A DNA stretch of 64,000 bases from Phytophthora sp. 'mugwort' (lineage: Eukaryota > Oomycota > Peronosporomycetes > Peronosporales > Peronosporaceae). The stretch is taken from NCBI GenBank assembly GCA_033558025.1, contig JAUCEF010000011.1:992001-1056000 (forward strand), written 5' to 3'. The notes under the pieces were generated by a model that was given only the letters and a program-made list of their open reading frames with translations, had not been told where the DNA came from and did not search any database. The translations under genes and the position numbers were made by a program. Below, one piece after another: positions 1 to 11,066 of the stretch; positions within the stretch are counted from its first letter, which is position 1; every line of letters starts with the position of its first letter.

Positions 1-2210
1 GCAGCGTATTCCGGTACCTTGTAGCTGTGCTGGAGCTTTGCTTCTGGTGGAGCTTATCCACTGAGGATGTAAGAACCAAACGGTGCTCCTTCCATCGATC
101 TGCATTCTCCGATCATTTGAAGCACTCGCCAACAGAACTACCCCACATGGCTGGAATAGATGTGTATGGGTGCAAATGCCGCATTCGTTTGACTAGCTGG
201 GTGCCGAAGACACCCTCCACAAATTGGAAGTTCGCCAACCGTACAGCGGAACTACACCAACACTAGCAAAGACGCAGCAGCGCGCAGGTGGGACCCCACC
301 TAGATACTCCGTCACACCAACGCCTAGTTCAATCTCAATCCAGTTAGGTCGGTTTTGTACAGGTCTTCCGTTTCAGCACAATGTAGAGCGCCATCAACCT
401 GCGTGAAATTCCAGAAACGTGCCAACATATTTCAAATGATGTCTAAAGTGCTGAACTTTAGGTTGAGATTCAACTCGCTGCAACGATATATGCGCGGCCC
501 TTCGGTTTTAAAGCATTTGAACTTCAGTGAAGTTGTACTCTTGGGCCATCAACTTCGAGAAAACTAACTGTAGCTGTCGATATCTTCAACCTCCACTAAT
601 CCAAACGCAGTCGTGATGTTTTGTCCAGACCAACTAAATATTCTGCGTTCAGCTGTAAGATGGACACTTGGAATGACTGCAGTCAACTTCACAGGCAGAC
701 TACGCGTCACGACCGCGCCTGCAAACACTTTCACAATCACGATTGCGCGCTTGAAGTATAATCTTTTTCAGCTGTATCTACAGATCCTGGGTTCAACTGA
801 CGAATGGAGGGGGGTTATCCTGGCATTGTTTTGGTAGGATAGAGCGAGATCTTCATCACCAACATCGCTAAGGTGCTATCGAGCTCGGTATAGCTTCCGG
901 CGTTTCGTAATCAGCGATATTCCATCGCGAACCTGAATCTAACTCGTCAGGATCCTGCTGGTATCGTGCAATCTGCACGAACAGCGTTCACAAAGGTAGG
1001 AAGCTCAGCAATTTGACTTGTGGGATTGGCACTAGATACGCAGTCCACGTGTTCCTCTTCGAATGAAGAGGTATACCTAGTCCCGTAAGTGTTGTCGGCG
1101 CGACGCTTCCGGTAAACTCGAATACCGAAGCTGCAGTCATCTGATGTATAGTCAATGAAGCGGTGCATACTACTTCGCTGCGTGACCTTCATCGCTTCTC
1201 CTTGATCAAACGCGTAGCCTTGGACAGCATGCGAACAGACTCGAACACCTTGCCTACCCGTAGAGCCTACTTTCCACGTTCATGGACACTTAACAAAGGA
1301 AATACTAGGCGCATTGACTCTCTTTGAAGCCAATTAACCGCATTACAGCAAGGCCGCTTCCCCAAGTTAAGCCTGAAATAGGTCAGACCAAATGTGAATC
1401 AGACTAGTTACTGCTGAATTAATTTTTACTTAGAACTAATAAGTACGGGGTTTCTGTTGCCGCATTTATCCGTCGTTGTCTGTAGGCCTGTTTCGTTTAC
1501 GGTGCAGGCTAATTACTGTGACCACTGTAGCATGCTAAAGTTAAATGAGAAACGCTTCCTTAGGCAACATATCTCAGCAGAACGGAGAAGAATCTGGCTC
1601 ACACGATTGTGCCTCCGGCGCGTCAAAACAGTCTACTGTGTCGAGATTTCAACTCCACGGTCCAGCTCAACGGTTTCTGGGAAACGGTCATCCGTCGGTT
1701 AACCGGGATAGCGACGCGCGATCACCGAAGAGGAGACGATCGCACAGGAACTCTTCGAGCGCCTTAACAATGGCTTGGTGATCCTTAAAATATAAGGATC
1801 TATAAAGGGGTATTGCTGTGGAAATAAAGCACAATGGTGATACTCCGTTATGTGGCTGCTGTGCAGGCTGAACGACAGCGCAGCCCCTCATGGGTGTTTT
1901 CTTAACTAGGTATAGAATTTTTACCTGTCGGCGAAAGCACCAAAAAGTAACCTTTTTTTGCCTCAGCAGCCTTACTATTGTACCCAAGTTGGTCGGTGAA
2001 GTGAAGCCCAGGCAACATTTTTCAACATTTGAATGCTATAATAGCTTTCCCCCAGCTCAGCTACTTCGAAGTGCAATGATGGCCTTGCCTCTCCTGCAAG
2101 TTGCTGTTTATCCATTCCTGAAGGTCACTTTGCGTTTGGCGCGAGTATGAGCGAGCCTGTCAGCGATACTTGAATGATCGACTCAATGACTGACTACGGA
2201 GGACTTACTG
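1..2210. other. No convincing gene; flank of hAT element
   Basis: Only short overlapping ORFs under about 110 codons occur on both strands. None shows a recognisable domain, a plausible exon chain or a biased composition. The stretch ends at the left target duplication of the hAT transposon, so it is the original host sequence or older repeat debris. Nothing more can be supported from sequence alone. Confidence 0.5.
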
Positions 2211-2218
2211 TACTTAAG
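2211..2218. repeat. Left target-site duplication of hAT element
   Basis: The 8-bp sequence TACTTAAG lies immediately before the CAGTGG terminus and is repeated exactly at 4439-4446. hAT transposases create 8-bp duplications. Confidence 0.8.
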
Positions 2219-2384
2219 CAGTGGTAGGAATAAATGTATTGGTCTTTCCGCCGGAAAATTATTGCACGAACAATGATAGACTGCGCTGATGCTAGAATAC
2301 AAATTATCAACTGCATCAGGGTGGGATATTGCAATACCCAATTGCATTGAATATCACAATACGCAAGTGCGAGCGCTATCTACG

Positions 2385-4148
2385 TCAATCCGGATCGCTG
2401 CGGGAGCCCTCGTTGTGTGAATCCCTGATTGCTTTGGCAACGAGTCGGGAGTCCCAGAAATCCCTGTTTGTTTGCAGGAACATGATGGCTTCTAACAGGA
2501 CTGGAGTCATGCGAGATCTGCAGTCAGTCATGACACACTTTGCCGAGCTGAATAACCTATCGACAGATGCTGATGTCCGGTGCAAGAAGCTTAGGTCTGT
2601 GTACGTCGTCTCTCGAGCCGGCTGTCGTCACTTTCGGTCCTGTAGTTGCTGGTAGTAGCTCACACTGTCACCCCGAACGATTTGCCGTGTTTCAGGTTCT
2701 TGAGGAAGTTCAAACTGCTAAACAACATCTTTTTCTGACTCGGACAGGTCGGAAATCTTGTTGTTCTGTACATTCGTAATTGCAGCCTCGAAGTAAGGTT
2801 ATGAACGATCGTTGCGTCCTGGGCCAAGTGATGACTTAGCTCTGGATAATCTTCAAGCAAAGCATCAAATGTTCCACGAGCCGAGGCGACAGTCAAGTCC
2901 TTATCTTGCAGGCCAATCATGAGTGAATCGAACTTCTCGAGTGTCGGAAAGAGATTTCGCAATACCTGAAGCTCAGAGTCTCGAGGGAGTTCCACTTCTC
3001 GGACTTGACGGAGCTCATCTTCAATATCGAAGAAGCGTTCAAGCATGCGGAACATTGAAGACCACCTGGTGTCGTTGTTGCACACCGCCACCAGCTCTGT
3101 GAGCTCCCGTAGTGCTGCTGTTGCCTTCAGATTAGACACTATCGTGTACATTGTGCCCAGCTTGTCAACTGCATATTTGGCCCCCAGGTGTTCTTTCACG
3201 TAGCGCTTAATAGCCAGCTTGAACTTGTGCGATACCCATCCCAGCAAAGGTATTCCAAGCCAAGCTGCAGTCGCTTTGTTCGTAGGGCAGTTGTCGCCGA
3301 TAAGAACAGACACGCTGGAGAGTGATCTGTGAAAGATACCCAGCGCGAAGGCGAGGCGGTCTCGATGTGCACGTACAGTGTACGATTGTTCATCTAGTGG
3401 TGGTAAAAACCCAACCAGCACCTCTTGACAGGATCCATTCAGCATGAACACCGAAAATACGGCAATGTAGTGCGTCGACTTGTCCTTCCACCCGTCGAAC
3501 TTCACCGCAAAACCTCCGGCAACAGCTGGATTATATTCTTTTCCACCAAAGGCACAAGATGGTGAACGTATATCTTCACTGATATACTCCATACATGGTT
3601 GCCAGACCTGACTCAAGCCAATTCGCGCATCAGATCGTTGTCGACCTCCGTGAAGGGCATGTCGCGCATGATGACCCATATTACCCACTTGAGACCACCA
3701 AATCGCGTTCGCTCCATAGGCCGTCACCGCGAAACCCAAGTTGTTGTTCTGCGACTTCAGTGTAGCGACGTGCATATCGCGGAAATCCTTCCCTTGACAT
3801 GCGTTGAGGTGCCGATAGAGGTTCGTGTAGCGCGTCTTTCATTGCTGACCAGGGGAGTTTGCACACTTCACACAAGGGCTCTGAGAGAAACGTAACGTTT
3901 CTCTCAGAGCCCTTAACCTCGAAGTAAAACTTGACCACGTCAGGAATATCACCACGACGAAGCTTGCTCTTCTGAAGAGCCATTGTTGACACACTTATAT
4001 TACAGGCAGTGAAATCGTTGATGCCGAAAAAGAAGGAGACTGAGGACTCGATAAACTCAGCAGCACCATGAAAAGCCCAGATTCGTCCCCGAAACGCGTT
4101 GTTTTCGATTCTATACCGAGAAGGGTCTTCCGAATTAAATTCTAGCAT
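2385..4148 (-). pseudogene. hAT transposase pseudogene
   Basis: Three blocks in different frames make up one hAT transposase read on the minus strand. Block one (4148-3681) carries an N-terminal segment with CEVCKLPW that resembles a BED-type zinc-finger region. Block two (3775-2660, 371 codons) is the RNase H-like core, with GDNCPTNKATA, GWVSHKFKLAI and NNDTRWSSMFRMLE, all typical of the family. Block three (2585-2385) is the C-terminal hAT dimerisation region, with VDRLFSSAKCVMTD and SRMTPVLLEAIMFL. Frame changes lie at about 3681-3775 and 2585-2660. One might hide an intron, but no good splice pair was found, so inactivation by indels is likelier. The element is therefore non-autonomous. 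Confidence 0.8.
3874..3914. repeat. 41-bp perfect inverted repeat inside the hAT transposase
   Basis: Arms of 19 bp (3874-3892 and 3896-3914) are exact reverse complements separated by TAA. The palindrome lies inside the N-terminal coding block and does not close that reading frame. Confidence 0.95.
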
Positions 4149-4223
4149 CGCTTGTCCATACTATTTGTATGGATCGCACCCGTCTTCAATCGCTGTATGG
4201 GTCGTCTTCAACATATGAAACTG

Positions 4224-4289
4224 CAATATCGTTAGACAAATACTCCAATATCGTTAGTCAAATACTCCAATATCGTTAGTCAAATACTT
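4224..4289. repeat. Three 22-bp tandem units near hAT terminus
   Basis: Three consecutive 22-bp units begin with CAATATCGTTAG (4224-4245, 4246-4267, 4268-4289). They differ at one or two bases. They lie between the transposase start and the right terminus, where hAT transposases often bind short subterminal repeats. That role is inference. Confidence 0.9.
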
Positions 4290-4438
4290 GATTGCACCTG
4301 CGCGTAGCATTGCAGTTAAAAATGCAGTCTCAGTTGCAATACCAATACTGTATTGCATGCTCAGTAGACACTGCAGTCTTGACAACAATCGTGAGTAGCA
4401 CGCGAAATCGTTGCAAATACATTTTTTTCAAATCCCTG

Positions 4439-4446
4439 TACTTAAG
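4439..4446. repeat. Right target-site duplication of hAT element
   Basis: The 8-bp sequence TACTTAAG directly follows the CTG terminus and matches 2211-2218. Confidence 0.8.
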
Positions 4447-4796
4447 CGGGTACGTGCAAATTGCACTGCAAAATGCAGTCAGATCCAAGTGATTTCCAAT
4501 CCCGCGGAATGGCCGCAGCAGGGTTAGCGCTGGTAGCATCGCGCATGTAAATTGTATGGCAGAATAATCCGATGACGCCCGAAACTCAGTGCAATTCGTC
4601 ACTTTGTAGTTGTCGACAGCGTACTTTTTGCCACGCTCGGACCTGCTCCTAGGACGTCACCCGGTGTCCCCTAATGCAACGCGAAGGAATCTAGCGCGCC
4701 CATCTGCTCGGCGCAACAGCGTGTTGCTGCAAACCTCGCCTCGGCTGGCGTTACTACTACATTCGATGCGCGCTGGTCCGAGAATTGCTGCCTAGC

Positions 4797-5137
4797 ATGC
4801 CCAGCCCTACAACGAGCGACGACGCTGCTGGTCGGGATGTGGCCTCGCTCGCCCGAATCGCCGTAAGCGAGGCGTTAGTAAGGCCACTGCCGTGCCCCAA
4901 CAATTCCTCGGAGCTGCACCCTGCCTACTGCAGCGCCTTAAAAAGGAAGCCAAGCCTTTCGCCACAGATCCATCTGCTTTCCACGACGCTGCAGCCTTGC
5001 CAGACGCCCAAGATCTCTTGGTCTTCGTTGCCCTTGACCCAACTCGGCGCGTGTGGCGCGCTCCGCGCCACATCGTGTTTAAGCGCGAGCGCGCGATTGG
5101 CAAACGCCGAGTCTGTCAGTTACGTCAGCGGTGTTGA
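4797..5137 (+). CDS. Possible small two-exon protein, unknown
   Basis: Candidate exons are 4797-4862 (ATG, 22 codons, then a GTAAGC donor) and 4934-5137 (after CTGCAG, ending TGA). The 71-nt intron is of usual size and the join keeps phase 0, giving 89 residues. The second exon reads DLLVFVALDPTRRVWRAP in an open frame. No family was recognised. An overlapping frame stays open to 5402 and makes the call uncertain. The region is followed by a G-run near 5212-5226 and has no clear downstream exon. This could also be non-coding upstream sequence of the next gene. Confidence 0.25.
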
Positions 5138-6083
5138 CATCTTCAACATTGTGCGAGAAAGCACAAAAGCTCCGAGACTTTTGCCATCTCTCGACCACAG
5201 TGGTAGTGGTGGTGGGGGGGGGGGGTCCGTAGTGACCGAGGAGAGTCAACAAACACACACCAATCGAAGTGAACCGCATCCCGTCCTCAATACGCTGACA
5301 GCGCCTCGATCTCGACGTAGTGCAGTGCGTACGGCAGCGAAAAGGGCACGAAAACAAGCTTTGAGGATATCGCCGTTATTACTTACCCTACCCGGGGTTT
5401 AAACCAATCAACACACCGGAAATCGCTGAAAGGTCACGCACTTTATAGAGCGTCGACACCCTTCCCATTTGCCTTAACGCTGCGAGCAAATAATCACGAC
5501 ATTGTTGCCGGCACAGCACCGCTTCAATGCTTTCCAGCGCAGCAGGCGAAACAGAGCGCCGACCAGCACGTGGGCCAAATCCCTGCTGTTCTGTGCTGGA
5601 AAACCCACAGCCGAAAACCCGTTTTCGACTTAAGGCCCTAGCCCTGACGGTAAGTCGTCGCCAGATGTTTGCGCGGACTGTATTTTTTCTTGTGCCGGAT
5701 GGGGGAACGCCTCCCTCCAGCGTTTTGCATAGTGAAACCAAGTGCTAGTCAGCGCTGCCGCGTGCCGCGCAAGCCCCAAATCGAGAAAGAGCGCGGCAGG
5801 AAGAGACGAGTCTTCGCCTTCGCTTCCCGCCCTCCCCTCGCTCGAGTGTGAACGGCTTAAGCAGAAACCCTCGCTCGTTCGCGCGAACTCGTTTCCTTCG
5901 TTGCAGTGAAGCCTCGCAAGGTCCGTAGGACTGCGCTTTTGTGGCTTTACTGTTTTGATCGGACGACGACCAACACAACGGAAAGGGGGCGAGAAGTTGC
6001 ACAAGAAAGAGAGAAGGGCCCGCCCGAGCTCTCCACCGAGGAGGACAACTTTAAGAGTACGCGCTGCCACTTAGACATTAGCC
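5138..6083. other. Upstream region of the zinc-finger gene
   Basis: No coding exon is supported here. The segment includes a poly-G stretch (about 5212-5226) and pyrimidine-rich DNA directly before the start of the next gene. It probably contains that gene's promoter and leader. Confidence 0.4.
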
Positions 6084-8634
6084 ATGCCGAAGGTAAGTCC
6101 GGCACCCGGTGGTTTGCCATCTTTTTATTCATTTCGGTGCCGGGTGGGAGGGGAATTTTTCTCACAGACAGGGGGTGGCAAATAATGTTTTCTCGCAGAG
6201 TCTGGTATTCGCGGAGCAAGTGCCCACATACGTGTACCAGAACGTGAGCTTCCGAGCCACCGTCAAGCTGATCGATGATCACAAGGCCAAGACCATGGGG
6301 TACGTTGGCGTCTCTTCGAGTGTCGTAACCGACCGTTACTTTTTGCACTTGTTTTTTGTCAAAATATTTAACTAAGCGGTAACTTGTTGGTGGTGATCTG
6401 ACAGCGTCCACAAGCCGCTGCAAGTTTCCCTGCGATTCCATGATACCTACGACTTGGTGGAAGACCAAGATGCTGTGCTCCGACTGGCCTCAGATGCCTG
6501 CATCGACCCCAAAACGGGCTTGGCGCTGCTCTCCATGAGTTTGCACACACTCACAGCCACATGCGATGGACGCAACTTCTGTCTGGAGGTGCGCAGCGCC
6601 GACGCGGATATTGAATCTGTCTTCTCGACACCTGTGAATGTCGTCAAGGAGAAGCTCCAGGTGGTATCGCAGCCCCCTGACGTCTGGTTTAAGGACGAGG
6701 GAGGTCGTGAGAAGTGCATGACGGTGGCGCTGACTCTGGTGCCGGCTCCCGGCGCGTACCTGGAAGACCGCGTAGTGCCGTTGGACGTCAAGTTGTTGTA
6801 CGAGTCTGGTAACACAGTGCTGAATCAGGGCATTCTGAGGCTGTTCCCCGACATGAGGCCCAATATGACGCATGGTCGCGTTATGATCTCGTTCCGAATC
6901 GACGACGTGTCGAAGAACCACCAGGGACAGTCGTTCATGCTGGAAATTGGGCCGGAGCAACAAGACGGCAGCTCCATGTTCCAAGACATTGCGCCCACGC
7001 GCACCTCGGTGATTGCGATTCGATCCAAGCGCAATAAACGGAAACTTAATGCACAAGCGGCGGCGGTAGCAGCTTCGGGAGTGTACGGCATGCGTGCGTC
7101 ACCCCGGAGCGTTGCAGGAACTCCTCGCACTCCTTACATGGGCATGGGCGGAGCACAGAACTCCCCACAGTCAATGGGTCCGAATGGAATGATGATCGAA
7201 CCGCATCCTCAACGCGCTCGCAAATATATGGCAACCAGCAACGCCATGGGATACAACGGCATGATGCAGCAGCAACCTCAGCAGCCAATGGGTTCTATGT
7301 CCTGGAGCAGTCACCTGATGCAGCCCAATGTCAGTTCTGTATCCCCTATGCAGCCACATACGCCGCAGAACCAGCAAGCTCCAGTCCAGACCCCAGTTTC
7401 CGTCGCAGGAAACAGCCCTGGAGCGGTGGAATGGGCCCTCGGTGGCTTTGAGATCCACCCGGACGGTTCCATGAACACGGCCCGACCAATCTATCGTTGT
7501 CCGCAATGCCGGCGTCTAAACGATGTAGACATGCTCGCGGCGGGTCCAGCAATTTCGCACAGCCCGCGGTGCGTGTTCGCACCCAACGGTGGCAATGGCA
7601 ACATGGTATACCGATCTCAAATGGAAGGAACGCCTATGAACCAGCAGCAGATGCAGCAACAGCGTGGATATACAGCATACCAGCAGTTGGCTGAGCACAG
7701 CATGGGTATGAGTGCATCTCATACTTCCACCACTAGCAGCTACGGCAGCAGCGCTATGGTCGACCCTTCAACGCTAAACGTCCGGCAGAACACGGTTAAC
7801 ATCACATCAAAACCTGAGGACGTATCACCAAAGACGTTATCTACCTTCGCAACTGCGTCAACCCAGCGGCCATCCATGACGATCTCTCCGTACATGAACA
7901 AGGTTACGACTGAAGGTGTGCCGGGTAATAGCGGACAGGAGCAAGGATCCAGCGGCAATTTGTTTGAGAGCAATGCATTCCACAACCAAATGGAAATGAT
8001 GAGCACCAGTACCGAGAAACTATTCATGAACAAGAACGCCGCAGTAGAGGACGACCCGGTCATGGACCAGCAACGTCAGCAGCCTCAAAACTATCAGCAG
8101 GAGGCGGCGGGCTCGTCCTTTGGCGGTGTCGTTGGTACGTCCCTCTTTAATGAGATGACCAGCATGGGTATTAACCTGGATCAGAGCGAGCCTCAGCTGC
8201 TGGGCGAGTTTAGTGGACTTGAGGGTGGTGCCTCGGCACCAAATGACGAAGACCAAGTGTTTTATATCCTGGCTCGGATGTACACGGACGCGCAAGAGCA
8301 GAAGCTCGGTCTGCCTGCCTTTGACCAGTTCCAACGCATGGTACGTCGTGCTTGGAGGACATGAACATGACCCTGTGATATTAACTGTGTTGTTGCTTGA
8401 TTGCAGCTTGGATTTTATAGCGAAGCTCAAGACGATGTCCAGACCCAGGTAGTCTTCCACCCGCTGCGCGATGTCTGCTTTTCCGACGAAGAGCGCGAGA
8501 AAATCACGTCACAGTTTGTGGACGAGCTCGGGCGGGACTCGCAGGCGGTGCATTCTTTACCTAAGTACCAGCACAACCTCATTATGTTGCGCGAGGACGC
8601 ACTGATGTTCTACTGGAGCCAGTCGCTCGTATGA
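6084..8634 (+). CDS. Q/M-rich protein with a C2HC-like zinc knuckle, possible transcription regulator
   Basis: Four exons are inferred: 6084-6092, 6199-6299, 6405-8340 and 8407-8634. All junctions are GT/AG and in phase, giving 757 residues. The first exon codes only three residues. The N-terminal 240 residues look like a folded, beta-rich domain with ISFRIDDVSKNHQGQS near its end. Next come a basic patch (RSKRNKRK), a long Met/Gln/Ser-rich stretch, and a small cysteine cluster near residue 400 (YRCPQCRR, then HSPRC) that could bind zinc. Further Q-rich sequence leads to a conserved-looking acidic C-terminus. The arrangement suggests a nuclear regulator, but I do not recognise the family; any DNA-binding role is inference. 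Confidence 0.8.
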
Positions 8635-8941
8635 GGTGTTGCTGCGATCGAGGAAGAATAGAGCCTCGGCATAACCAGACCGCAGGCAACCGTTGTGTTT
8701 TAACAGCAATGTGCCCGATACTAACGTTAGTTGGCTCCTGTAACGAGTACCCGTCCGTAGTCAACGCGTTGTTTGTGTTCAAGTGCGTGAGATGCATGTA
8801 GTAAGTAGTTCAGTCAAGAAGATGTGAAAGGTTCATCGGAAAATCAAGTCATTAATTTCACTTCAAAAGTTCACAATTGTCAGTGTTGGAGCTACTACCG
8901 GTACAGTACTGTACTACGTAGTATTATCTGCTTTAGTGTCA

Positions 8942-9373
8942 CTATTTGATTTCAGCTCCTCGCACTTCTAGTCGGTAAATCACAACGCGCCCATAGAAAT
9001 CGGTGCTGCGTTGGAACACGAGAGCGATAGCCTCCACCTGCTGCAACGTGCACGGAAACTCCTGCAAGTCGTTCGAGTCTTCCGGATCCACATCCACCTC
9101 CACCTCTTCCCATTGCACGCTGCCTCCGGTCTTCTTCACGAGCACTTGGACGTCCTGCCCTACGAAACCTCCTTGGAACATGATGCACAAAGTGGAAACG
9201 TTCACAACGCGATGGAAAAGAATCTGTACTTGTTGTGGATTTCCTTGCGCTGAGTTCCAACAACTCGACAAATCGGTTGACAGCATATTGGCAGCTCCAT
9301 ATAGATGCTTGTTGCGATCCAATGTGGACGACACGCGGCACGTGGTGCGAACGTCGTCACTCAGCGACACCAT
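8942..9373 (-). CDS. NR2C2AP-like (TRA16-like) beta-sandwich protein
   Basis: A single-exon gene of 143 residues. It begins in a serine/arginine region (CRVSSTLDRNKHLYGA), followed by SCWNSAQGNPQQVQI, MFQGGFVGQ, DPEDSNDLQEFP and STDFYGRVVIYRLEV. This order and length match nuclear receptor 2C2-associated protein, a small discoidin-like fold present across eukaryotes. In animals the homologue binds the orphan receptor TR4; oomycetes lack nuclear receptors, so the role here must be different and is unknown. It converges on the zinc-finger gene (307 bp between stops) and is divergent from p23, sharing a 179-bp upstream segment. Confidence 0.85.
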   Translation of the reverse strand: MVSLSDDVRTTCRVSSTLDRNKHLYGAANMLSTDLSSCWNSAQGNPQQVQILFHRVVNVSTLCIMFQGGFVGQDVQVLVKKTGGSVQWEEVEVDVDPEDSNDLQEFPCTLQQVEAIALVFQRSTDFYGRVVIYRLEVRGAEIK

Positions 9374-9552
9374 GGCGCAAAACCGTTTTTGTTTCGATTG
9401 CTATACGTGAAAACTGTCATTTGTCATTGACAAACCTGTTTTGTAATCTTTTTGGGGTGGTCCACACCGATCATTCGGTCCAGACGTTCTCGAATCCAAC
9501 CAGTACCAAAGCTTCTACAAAGAGATCACTTCACTTACGTTAGGCAAAGATC
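9374..9552. promoter_or_regulatory. Shared divergent promoter region with a heat-shock-like motif
   Basis: The 179 bp separates the start codons of two divergent genes. It holds TTCTCGAA at 9487-9494, a two-unit inverted HSE core (TTCnnGAA), 59 bp before the p23 start. A third unit is not perfect on either side. Regulation by HSF is inference from the motif and from p23 being an HSP90 co-chaperone. Confidence 0.35.
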
Positions 9553-10170
9553 ATGTCGGAGACCAAGGCTCTGTGGGCGCCTGTCAAGTGGGCGCAGCGC
9601 AAGGAGGCGCTGTATGTGACCGTGGACCTCCCGGACGTCAAGGACGAGAAGGTTACGCTCAACAGCAAGAACCTCACTTTTAAGTGCGTTGCCAAGATTT
9701 TTCTCTCCCTCGTGGCGAATTGCCGCAATTAAATTGTCACTAACTCGTTGTGACAATTATTTTTCGTGCTTGCTTTCGATTTCAACAGGGGCACGAGCAA
9801 CGGCCAGCTATATGAGGTGAAGCTGGACTTCTTCAAGGAGGTGGACGTGGAGTCCAAGGACAGCATCTGGGCCAAGACGGACCGGAACGTACACTTCCAC
9901 ATCGTCAAGAAGAACCAGGACGAGGAGTTCTGGCCGCGTCTGCTTGCTGACAAGAACTTGGAGAAGACCAACGTCAAGGTGGACTGGAGCAAGTTTGTGG
10001 ACGAGGACGAGGACGAGGAGCAGAGCGGCTTTGACATGAGCGCGCTCAACGGCGGTGGCGGCTTTGACATCAACCAGATGATGGCGGCGCAGAATGCGTC
10101 CGGTATGATGGACGAGGGCAGCGACAGCGACGACGAAGACATGCCCGATCTTGACCCCAAAGACCAGTAG
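9553..10170 (+). CDS. HSP90 co-chaperone p23 (Sba1/PTGES3 family)
   Basis: Two exons, 9553-9683 and 9789-10170, joined across a GTGCGT donor and an AACAG acceptor, give 170 residues. The N-terminal CS domain (about 1-105) reads WAPVKWAQRKEALYVTVDLP, then LYEVKLDFFKEVD and FHIVKKNQDEEFWPRLL, typical of p23. The C-terminal tail is acidic and Gly/Met-rich (DEDEDEEQ, GSDSDDEDMPDLD), as in family members that bind the ATP-closed HSP90 dimer and stabilise it on clients. Length agrees with fungal and plant p23. It is cytosolic, with no targeting signal. Confidence 0.93.
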
Positions 10171-11066
10171 ATGGATGACACGCGACGAGCAAGAGAGAGA
10201 GGGGGGGCAGAGATAGTGAATGGAGATGAGGGGGAGAATGATCTGACTCGCCCCCTTTTTGCATATGTGCTAGAAGTTGGAGGATGCTGTCGGTTTGACC
10301 TCCTCTTGCTGCCAGCTCGCTTTTGTGGTTTTGCGATGCTGCAATCATGTGCAGAGAGGAATACACTGCACGCGTTGCGTCTGTGTTGCTTTTGTGCGTC
10401 ATTGTAAGTTACACGTACTTCATTTCATGTAGTGATAACAGGAACGCTACGTTAGCAGAAATCATAGCAGAAATCATAGCAGAAATCATATGTAGGGGAG
10501 CGGCGGCGAGCACTTGAGAACGTCGACACAGAAGAAAAACAGCGGATAGTGACAGATACATGAAACTTTGTTCATGCGGCCAGGCAGAAGATGCCCTTGG
10601 TGTCGGGGTGTTTCCGAAAGCGGACGTTAGAAAAGAGGATCTTGCGCACCGAGGATTTCCACACAGGGGACTTGCGTTGGTCACTGCAATTACCACAGTG
10701 AAAGAAACAGGGGTTAGACCCACTTGTTCGTCATAGACACGATATTCAACGTGGATACATGTATACCTTTCCAACTTCCAGTTGAGTTGGCTCTCGTATT
10801 CAGTCTCGATAAAGTCACAGATCTCTTTGAAGGAACCCTAGCGATGATCATTGCACACGAATCGTCACATACTGAAATGGCTACATGTACGTATCCATGT
10901 CAAATAGATCACGTACTTTGCCGCCGGGCAAAACGGTTAGCGCATGCGAGATCATATCTCCGTACGTGACGCTCGCCACGGGTTTCCGGTATTCTGTACA
11001 AAACGTGAGCGAGATCAATTTTCAAAGAAAGGAGCCATTCAGACGCTCCAGAATTCAAATGAGGAT
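10171..11066. other. Intergenic between p23 and the PHD gene (convergent)
   Basis: No gene is supported. The segment begins with a purine-rich GAGAGAGGGG tract and contains a perfect 12-bp triplicate at 10454-10489. The two flanking genes converge here, so both 3' ends and terminators should lie in it. Confidence 0.5.
10454..10489. repeat. 12-bp unit repeated three times
   Basis: AGCAGAAATCAT is repeated exactly three times in tandem. It is non-coding and has the look of a minisatellite. Confidence 0.9.

Larger units (their letters stand above)
2219..4438 (-). mobile_element. hAT-family DNA transposon, 2,220 bp, defective
   Basis: The element starts with CAGTGG at 2219 and ends with CCCTG at 4438. 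It is flanked on both sides by the same 8-bp direct repeat TACTTAAG (2211-2218 and 4439-4446), the target duplication length expected for hAT. The ends form an imperfect inverted repeat: after the CAG, both termini reach a shared AAATGTATT block about 15-25 nt inside. The transposase lies on the minus strand and is broken. Subterminal DNA next to the right end holds three 22-bp tandem units. Family assignment rests on the protein relic plus the target duplication. Confidence 0.85.

Noticed and set aside
4224..4289. Possible CRISPR-like repeat
   Set aside because: The units are directly adjacent with no spacers, in a eukaryotic transposon.
4785..5402. 205-codon plus-strand ORF
   Set aside because: It starts with TTG and shows low-complexity sequence with a Gly run. 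A spliced alternative in another frame is better, and neither is strong.
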